The position numbers were made by a program, and so were the translations under genes. Positions 58,640 through 64,000 of a DNA stretch of 64,000 nt are shown piece after piece (the first letter of the stretch is position 1; each line of letters starts with the position of its first letter). The stretch lies in the NCBI GenBank assembly GCA_934646005.1, contig CAKUED010000014.1, forward strand, positions 1 to 64,000, given 5' to 3'. The stretch is from an uncultured Oscillospiraceae bacterium. GTDB taxonomy: Bacteria; Bacillota; Clostridia; Oscillospirales; Oscillospiraceae. The notes under the pieces are model-generated. The model was not told the DNA's origin. It ran no database searches and was given only the letters and a program-made list of their open reading frames with translations.

Positions 58640-59488
58640 TCATACGTTTTTCCGGAAGAACGCGACCGCCACCACGCCCGGACCTGTGTGCGTGCCGATG
58701 ACGCTGCAGATCAGCGTGGATTCCAGCTTGTCGATCTGCCCCTGCCAGAGGGTGCGGCTGTCCTCCACATATTTTTGCAGGCACGCGTCGCTCAGTCCGC
58801 TGTACCCGAGCAAAACCGGCAGGGAAAAATCCACGCCGCCGCACTGGGCGATCTTCTCGGTCAAGAGGTTATTCCCCTGCTTCGAGCCGCGCGCCTTGCC
58901 GACGAGCTGGATCGCGCCATCCTGGATGGTAACGACCGGCTTGATGCTCAGCAGCCCGCCTGCAAGCGCCACTGCCTTGGACACCCGCCCGCCGCGCTTG
59001 AGGTATTCGAGCGTATCGAGAAGCGCGAGCAGGCAGATGTCCTCCCGCTTCTGCTCCAAATGGGCGGCAAGCGTTTTGGCGTCCATACCGTCGGAGACGC
59101 AGCGCAGAGCGTACTGCGCCAGAATGCCTGCGCCGATGGCGACGCTCCGGCTGTCCACAACGTAAATATCGTCATAGTCCGCTGCCGCGATGCAGGCGCT
59201 CTGGTATGTGCCGGAGAGCTTGGACGAGAGCGTAATGACGACGGCGCTGCCGCCTGCGCGGGCGACGTCCTCAAATACCGTCTGGAACGCGGCGGGCGTC
59301 GCCTGACTGGTGGTGGGCAGGACGTCACTCTCCACCAGCCGCTCATAAAACCGGCGGCGGTCGATCGTCACGCCCTCAACGAGCGTTTCGCTGCCGAAAT
59401 GCACCGTCAGCGGCACGGTGCGGCACTGCGCCGCAAACCGCTCCGGCATATCTGCCGTGGAATCTACAATGATCTGTACTTGCTTCAT
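58640..59488 (-). CDS. DegV-family fatty-acid-binding protein
   Basis: The 282-residue protein has the DegV signature VDSTADMP near residues 8-15, [16 protein letters not shown] and the C-terminal [13 protein letters not shown] segment. DegV (FakB-type) proteins bind fatty acids and present them to the kinase FakA for incorporation into phospholipid. No fakA gene is nearby. Its ATG overlaps the metA stop by four bases and follows GGAGGC, so it is the last gene of the methionine operon; any functional link to methionine is unclear. Confidence 0.9.
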   Translation of the reverse strand: MKQVQIIVDSTADMPERFAAQCRTVPLTVHFGSETLVEGVTIDRRRFYERLVESDVLPTTSQATPAAFQTVFEDVARAGGSAVVITLSSKLSGTYQSACIAAADYDDIYVVDSRSVAIGAGILAQYALRCVSDGMDAKTLAAHLEQKREDICLLALLDTLEYLKRGGRVSKAVALAGGLLSIKPVVTIQDGAIQLVGKARGSKQGNNLLTEKIAQCGGVDFSLPVLLGYSGLSDACLQKYVEDSRTLWQGQIDKLESTLICSVIGTHTGPGVVAVAFFRKNV

Positions 59489-60426
59489 AAAGCCTCCGTA
59501 GTGGGAATGGGTCGGATGTTGGAAATGTCGTATGGGGTCGTCTGGTAGACGAAGTAGTTCAGCCAGTTCTGGTACAGGAGGCTCGCGTGGCTGCGCCATG
59601 TGACCATAGGCGGCTGGGTATCGTCGTTATTGGGATAGTAATTCTCCGGCATGTGGATGGGCAGTCCGGCGGCCTTGTCCCGCAGGTACTCTGCCTCCAG
59701 CGTGCGTGCGTCGTACTCCGAGTGCCCGGTGATGAAGATCTGCCGCCCGCCCGCCGTTGATACGGCGTAAACGCCCGCCTGCTCGGACGACGCGAGAATT
59801 TTCAGCTTGCCGCAGCGCTCGATGTCCTCGCGCAGCACGGTCGTATGGCGCGAATGCGGCACCATGAACGTGTCGTCAAAGCCGCGCATGAGCATGGAGA
59901 ACCGCCGCTCGACCCGGTGCGGGTATACGCCGAACAGCTTTTCCGGCAGCTCGACCTTTCGGATGCCGTAATGGTAATACAGCCCCGCCTGCGCGCCCCA
60001 GCAGATATGGAACGTGGAATAGACGTGCGTCTTGCTCCACTCCATGATCCGGCACAGCTCGTCCCAGTATTCGACCTGCTCAAAGGGCATCTGCTCCACC
60101 GGCGCGCCGGTGATGATCATGCCGTCAAAATTGCGCTCCTTGACCTCGTCGAACACCTTGTAAAACTGGAACAGGTGCTCGCGGGCGGTGTTTTTTGACT
60201 CATGGCTGGACGTGTGCAGAAGCTCCAGCTCGACCTGCAGCGGCGTATTGCCGAGCAGCCGCGAGAGCTGCGTCTCTGTGGCGATCTTTGTGGGCATCAG
60301 GTTCAGAACAAGAATTTGCAGCGGGCGGATGTCCTGCGTGGTCGCCCGCGTTTCGTTCATCACGAAAATATTTTCCTCTGCCAGCGTCTGCGCCGCCGGC
60401 AGTCCGTTTGGGATCTTGATAGGCAT
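59485..60426 (-). CDS. metA: Homoserine O-acetyltransferase (MetA-type)
   Basis: The 313-residue protein belongs to the MetA family. The catalytic Cys is C142 in [12 protein letters not shown], and His and Glu are in ITGHSEYD (positions 235 and 237 of the family). Residue 111, in TGAPVE, is Glu. In characterised MetA proteins Glu111 selects acetyl-CoA, whereas Gly111 gives succinyl-CoA preference, so acetyl transfer is predicted. The next gene upstream is an O-acetylhomoserine sulfhydrylase, in agreement. A GGAAAGGAAG site lies in the 22-base gap between the two genes. Confidence 0.95.
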   Translation of the reverse strand: MPIKIPNGLPAAQTLAEENIFVMNETRATTQDIRPLQILVLNLMPTKIATETQLSRLLGNTPLQVELELLHTSSHESKNTAREHLFQFYKVFDEVKERNFDGMIITGAPVEQMPFEQVEYWDELCRIMEWSKTHVYSTFHICWGAQAGLYYHYGIRKVELPEKLFGVYPHRVERRFSMLMRGFDDTFMVPHSRHTTVLREDIERCGKLKILASSEQAGVYAVSTAGGRQIFITGHSEYDARTLEAEYLRDKAAGLPIHMPENYYPNNDDTQPPMVTWRSHASLLYQNWLNYFVYQTTPYDISNIRPIPTTEAL

Positions 60427-60448
60427 ACAGTGCTTCCTTTCCTGCGCC

Positions 60449-61726
60449 TTACCGCAGCGCCTGCGTAAGATCTGCGATCAGATCCTCTGCGTCCTCCAGA
60501 CCGCAGGAGTAGCGGATGAGATCCTCCCGCACGCCGGCGGCAAGCAGCTCCTCGGCGTTCATCTGCCGGTGCGTGGTGGACGCCGGATGCAGGCAGCAGG
60601 TATGGGAGTCCGCCACGTGCGTCTCGATGGACGCGACCTTGAGCCTTCCCATCACAGCCTCCGCCGCCGCGCGCCCGCCCTTCACGCCGAAGGACACCAC
60701 GCCGCACGAGCCGTGCGGCAGATATTTCTGCCCCAGCGCATAGTATTTGTCGCCCGGCAGACCGCAATACTGCACCCACGACACGTTCTCATGCCGCTGC
60801 AAAAACTCCGCCACGCGCTGTGCGTTTTCGCAGTGGCGCGGCATCCGCACATGCAGGCTCTCCAAGCCGAGATTCAGGTAGTACGCGCTCTGCGGCGACT
60901 GGATCGCGCCAAGGTCGCGCATGAGCTGCACGGTCGCCTTGGTGATATACGCCCCCACCAGTCCGAAGCGCTCGGTATACGTCACGCCGTGATAGCTCTC
61001 GTCCGGCTCGCACAAGCCGGGATATTTATCCGGGTGCTTCGTCCAGTCAAACCTGCCGGAATCCACGATTGCGCCGCCGATAGCGCCCGCGTGACCGTCC
61101 ATATATTTCGTGGTGGAATGCACCACAATATCCGCGCCCCACTCGAACGGGCGGCAGTTGATGGGCGTTGCAAACGTATTGTCCACGATGAGCGGCACAC
61201 CGTGCCGGTGCGCGGCAGCCGCAAATTTTTCGATGTCGAGCACGGTGAGCGCGGGGTTTGCGATCGTCTCGCCGTACATTGCCTTCGTATTGGGGCGGAA
61301 CGCGGCGTCCAGCTCCTCGGGGCTGCAATCCGGGTCTACAAACGTGACCTCCACACCCATGCGCTTCATGGTGACGGCAAACAGATTGAAGCTGCCGCCG
61401 TAAATGCTGGAGGAGCTGACCAGATGGTCGCCCGCGCCCACGATATTGAATACGGCAAAGAAGATCGCCGCCTGCCCGGACGAGGTCAGCATCGCCGCCG
61501 TGCCGCCCTCCAGCGCGGCAATGCGCGCCGCAACGGCGTCATTTGTCGGGTTCTGCAAACGCGAGTAAAAATAGCCGCTCGCCTCAAGGTCAAAGAGCTT
61601 TCCCATCTGCTCGCTGCTCTCATATTTGAACGTCGTGCTCTGAATGATCGGGATCTGCCGCGGTTCGCCGTTCTTCGGATCATACCCCGCCTGCACGCAT
61701 TTCGTGCCAATTCCAAGTTGTGCCAT
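60449..61726 (-). CDS. metY: O-acetylhomoserine sulfhydrylase (PLP enzyme)
   Basis: The 425-residue protein is a Cys/Met-metabolism PLP enzyme with N-terminal [11 protein letters not shown], the PLP-Lys in [11 protein letters not shown] near residue 206 and the [10 protein letters not shown] segment. Its length and the [10 protein letters not shown] stretch after the Lys fit O-acetylhomoserine sulfhydrylases, which combine O-acetylhomoserine with sulfide to give homocysteine. Together with metA it forms the direct sulfhydrylation route to methionine. AAAGGAG precedes the ATG. The promoter is only about 25 bases from the ribosome site, so there is no room for a SAM riboswitch. Confidence 0.94.
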   Translation of the reverse strand: MAQLGIGTKCVQAGYDPKNGEPRQIPIIQSTTFKYESSEQMGKLFDLEASGYFYSRLQNPTNDAVAARIAALEGGTAAMLTSSGQAAIFFAVFNIVGAGDHLVSSSSIYGGSFNLFAVTMKRMGVEVTFVDPDCSPEELDAAFRPNTKAMYGETIANPALTVLDIEKFAAAAHRHGVPLIVDNTFATPINCRPFEWGADIVVHSTTKYMDGHAGAIGGAIVDSGRFDWTKHPDKYPGLCEPDESYHGVTYTERFGLVGAYITKATVQLMRDLGAIQSPQSAYYLNLGLESLHVRMPRHCENAQRVAEFLQRHENVSWVQYCGLPGDKYYALGQKYLPHGSCGVVSFGVKGGRAAAEAVMGRLKVASIETHVADSHTCCLHPASTTHRQMNAEELLAAGVREDLIRYSCGLEDAEDLIADLTQALR

Positions 61727-61757
61727 AGTGGATCTCCTTTCGTGGCTTTTCTGTTGT

Positions 61758-61796
61758 GCAATAGTATACGGGCTGCTGCGAAAAATAGCAATAGTA
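61758..61796 (-). promoter_or_regulatory. Promoter of metY with 9-bp direct repeats
   Basis: Minus-strand TTGCTA (61786-61791) and TATACT (61763-61768) are separated by 17 bases. GCAATAGTA occurs at 61758-61766 and 61788-61796, 30 bases apart, overlapping both promoter boxes; this is a possible operator. Confidence 0.65.
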
Positions 61797-61852
61797 AATT
61801 GCATGGAGCTGCGCACCCTCCGCCCATGTAACCGCTGAATCAATCGTCTGCA

Positions 61853-63324
61853 GTTTTCGGCGGATCTTTCGCGTCAAAGCGCTTCTGCAATACCGGCAAT
61901 ACATATACGGGCGCGTCTTAAAAAAGAATATCGCCGTCTTCCAGTCAGAGAGCAGCGCGGACTATCTCTCCGCGATCTCCAACGATCTCGGTCAGATCAA
62001 GGACAGTTATCTGGAGTCCCTGCCCTATATTGCAGAGCTGGTGCTGAACTTTATCGGCACCATTGTTTTGATGCTCTACTACGACCCGATGCTGGCGGCG
62101 CTCGCCGCCGGGATCTCCGTATTCCCGATCATCGCTTCCCTGGCGCGTATGCAGGAGGTATCCGTCCGCGAGGAGGCACTCTCCGCCGCGAACAGCCGCT
62201 TCCTCCGCGTCTTCTCTGAAGTGCTGTAGGGCTTCCGAACGATCAAAAGTACGAGGTCGGAAGCACAGATCTCCGGCAGGCTGCTGGAGGAAAACACGCA
62301 CGCCTCGCAGGCCTTTGGCCGCAGAGAGCATACGGAGATCGCCGTTGCCTACACAGCATCCCTCACCGGACATGTTGCGCAGATCATCTTCTTTCTCGTC
62401 AGCATGATCCTGGCACGGGCTGACGGCAAGATCTCTGTCGGCGTGATCGTTGCGTTCATCCAGCTCATGCGGAACATCATCCAACTGGCGATCACCATGC
62501 CAGAGCTCATCGCCCGTGTCAAGGCGGCAAAGAGTCTGATGCGCAGGCATGACGAGCTGCTGGAAAGCAGCCAGCCCGTCGGGCAGGATGTTGCGGTATC
62601 CTGCAAGCGGGAGATCGCTCTGGACCATGTCACCGCCAGCTATGGCGGTGCGGAGCCCGCGCTGAAGGACTTCTCCTATGCGTTCCGCGCACACGGCTGC
62701 TATGCGATCCTGGGTGAGAGCGGCAGCGGCAAGACGACGCTCCTGAATCTGCTGACCGGCTTTCATCGCCAGTACAACGGCGACATTCGATATGATGACG
62801 TCGTCATCCGGGATGTTTCAAATGAGAGTCTTTGCCAAATCATGTCTGTGATCGATCAGGATGTCTTTATCTTTGATGCAACGATCGCCGAAAACATCTC
62901 CATGTTTCATCCGTACAGTGACGCCGCACTTCAGAACGCCGCCCGCAAGGCGGGGCTGTCCGCGCTGATTGAGCAAAAGGGCTGGGACTATCGCTGCGGC
63001 GAAAACGGCAATCAGCTTTCCGGCGGCGAAAAGCAGCGGATCGCCCTTGCAAGAAGCATCCTGCAAGGGACCGACGTTCTGTTCTTCGACGAGGTCACCT
63101 CGGCACTCGACGCAAAGACTGGGTATCAGATCATGGAGACCATTCAGAACATGACTGAAAAGACGCGCATTGTCATCACGCACGACATCTACCCGGACCT
63201 CATGGACAGCTTCGATGCTGTCCTCGTTCTAAAAGACGGCCAGCTCGCAGAAGCCGGAACGTTCACCGACCTCATGGCAAAACAGAGCGTCTGCTGCCAT
63301 CTGGTGAATAAGAGTATTTCATAA
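61853..63324 (+). pseudogene. ABC transporter (fused permease-ATPase), truncated and with in-frame TAG
   Basis: The frame starts inside the membrane domain (FRRIFRVKALLQYRQYIYG), so the first helices are missing. It continues to EVL, then has a TAG at 62227-62229, then resumes GFRTIKSTRSEAQISG in the same frame. The ATPase half is intact: Walker A LGESGSGKTT, signature LSGGEKQR, Walker B LFFDEVTSALD, His in VITHD. Reading TAG as Gln restores the usual segment. With both a 5' truncation and a stop it is most likely a pseudogene. A shorter protein from about 62404 could be made, but no clear ribosome site is seen. Confidence 0.75.
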
Positions 63325-63339
63325 ACGTGTCCTTGAACG

Positions 63340-63376
63340 CAGGCAGCCGGAATACCCGGCTGCCTGTTGATTTTTG
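63340..63376 (+). terminator. Terminator after the ABC transporter remnant
   Basis: CAGGCAGCCGG/CCGGCTGCCTG with a 5-base loop is followed by TTGATTTTTG. Confidence 0.9.
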
Positions 63377-63382
63377 CACCTT

Positions 63383-64000
63383 TTAGTCGTAGATAGACTC
63401 CACATCCCATTCGATCACAGCGCCGGTGGCGGCATCGATGGTGAACTCGAACTCCATCTGGTTGTAGATGATCTTGCCCTCATACTCCCAGCGCCCGTCG
63501 TCGTGGTCCAGCTTCCACTCGTAGATGTCCGATGTGGACGCGCCGGGCACCTGATTGACCGCCGTCAGCTTTGCCGTCGCTTCGTCGATCAGCGCGCCGG
63601 TCGTGGTCGTCATGGTTGTCTGCGGCGTGTAGCTCTCGGCATCGTAGTCATAGCTCAGGATGCTCCCCGTCGCGGTGTCGATCTCGTAGTCGTATTCCAA
63701 ATAGCCATTGCCGGAGGTCGTGACAAACTCGATCTCGTAGACCAGCCTGCCGTCGTCGTAGTCCTGCTTTGCTTTGACAAACGTGACGGCATCGGCAGTC
63801 AGACCGGCGTGGTTCAGCGCGATCGTTTTGGCTTCCTCGACGGTGATGCTGCCCGTCGCCTGCGTTGCGGCAGGCTGGGCAGTGACCGGCGCGGCGTAGC
63901 CCTCGATGTCGTAGTCGAAGCTCACGATGCTGCAGTCTGCCATGGCGATGTCATAATCGTACTCCAGATAGCCCTTGCCGGAAGCGACGACGAACTCGAT
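63383..64000 (-). CDS. PepSY-domain protein, C-terminal part, runs off the window
   Basis: At least 205 residues are present and the gene continues past 64000. The visible part has repeated PepSY-like units: VEEAKTIALNHAGL followed by YEIEFVTTSGNGYLEYDYEI, and a second unit with LIDEATAKLTAVNQV and WEYEGKIIYNQMEFEFTID, ending IEWDVESIYD. PepSY domains are thought to inhibit or chaperone extracellular peptidases. The acidic, Tyr-rich repeats are typical of secreted or lipoprotein PepSY proteins of Clostridia. The N-terminus and any signal peptide lie outside the window. Confidence 0.85.
   Translation of the reverse strand: MEFVVASGKGYLEYDYDIAMADCSIVSFDYDIEGYAAPVTAQPAATQATGSITVEEAKTIALNHAGLTADAVTFVKAKQDYDDGRLVYEIEFVTTSGNGYLEYDYEIDTATGSILSYDYDAESYTPQTTMTTTTGALIDEATAKLTAVNQVPGASTSDIYEWKLDHDDGRWEYEGKIIYNQMEFEFTIDAATGAVIEWDVESIYD

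Noticed and set aside
61727..61860. SAM-I riboswitch or T-box before metY
   Set aside because: The predicted start is about 25 bases before the ribosome site, and neither conserved riboswitch core nor T-box bases are present.
1..64000. CRISPR arrays, rRNA operons and complete insertion sequences
   Set aside because: No regularly spaced direct repeats of CRISPR type, no rRNA sequence and no intact transposase gene were seen on either strand.

Overview
The window is a GC-rich stretch of a Firmicutes chromosome. It most likely comes from an anaerobic gut Clostridia of the Oscillospirales type; this is inferred from S-layer homology proteins, a Thermoanaerobacter-type secondary alcohol dehydrogenase, hybrid cluster protein, DegV, Rrf2 and Bfd-like proteins, and Firmicutes-style promoters, ribosome sites and terminators. 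No rRNA, CRISPR array or intact insertion sequence was seen. There is one tRNA, Thr(GGT).

Region 1 (1-15.3 kb) is mostly core metabolism. A SPFH protein start and a ROK regulator precede citrate synthase, which is divergent from an aconitase-isocitrate dehydrogenase pair. Together these three enzymes form the oxidative branch from oxaloacetate and acetyl-CoA to 2-oxoglutarate. Next comes a membrane operon in which FtsH lies between two DUF308 proteins, followed by a glycolipid acyltransferase and a glycosyltransferase. A lipid kinase, a TetR regulator, tRNA-Thr, a GNAT acetyltransferase, a candidate small RNA and a nucleotidyltransferase-family protein follow.

Region 2 (15.3-46.9 kb) is a large surface polysaccharide and surface protein locus, all on the minus strand. 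It opens with CpsC, CpsD and CpsB. An 11.1 kb gene for a 3716-residue secreted repeat protein follows, then a 53-codon peptide gene, an HPr-kinase-like kinase, a PqqD-like protein, an S-layer homology protein, a signal-peptidase-like protease, an ABC exporter, a membrane protein, a second S-layer homology protein and a second nucleotidyltransferase-family protein. The rest is a classical exopolysaccharide set: priming sugar transferase, two GT4 enzymes, a Wzy-like polymerase, a DUF6625-like enzyme, a pyruvyl transferase, an FrhB-like iron-sulfur protein and a Wzx flippase. The peptide, kinase, PqqD protein, protease and exporter resemble a ribosomal-peptide (RiPP) pathway, but no cyclase or radical SAM enzyme is present. 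This is the best candidate for an undescribed system in the window.

Region 3 (46.9-56.1 kb) is accessory and decaying. It holds a small phage or ICE remnant (XRE regulators, excisionase-like gene, frameshifted membrane regulator, frameshifted integrase), a second frame-disrupted tyrosine recombinase, an Rrf2 regulator with nearby dyad sites, a YefM/ParE toxin-antitoxin pair, a Bfd-like ferredoxin gene with a Fur-like site, an alcohol dehydrogenase, and fragments of an ATP-cone protein and a LysR regulator. At least two putative structured RNAs with their own promoters and terminators lie here (46.66-46.82 and 48.45-48.59 kb).

Region 4 (56.1-64 kb) holds hcp with a divergent Crp/Fnr regulator and a dyad site at exactly -41.5 of the hcp promoter, a metY-metA-degV methionine operon (MetA has Glu111, predicting acetyl-CoA use), an ABC transporter pseudogene with an in-frame TAG, and a PepSY protein cut by the window end.
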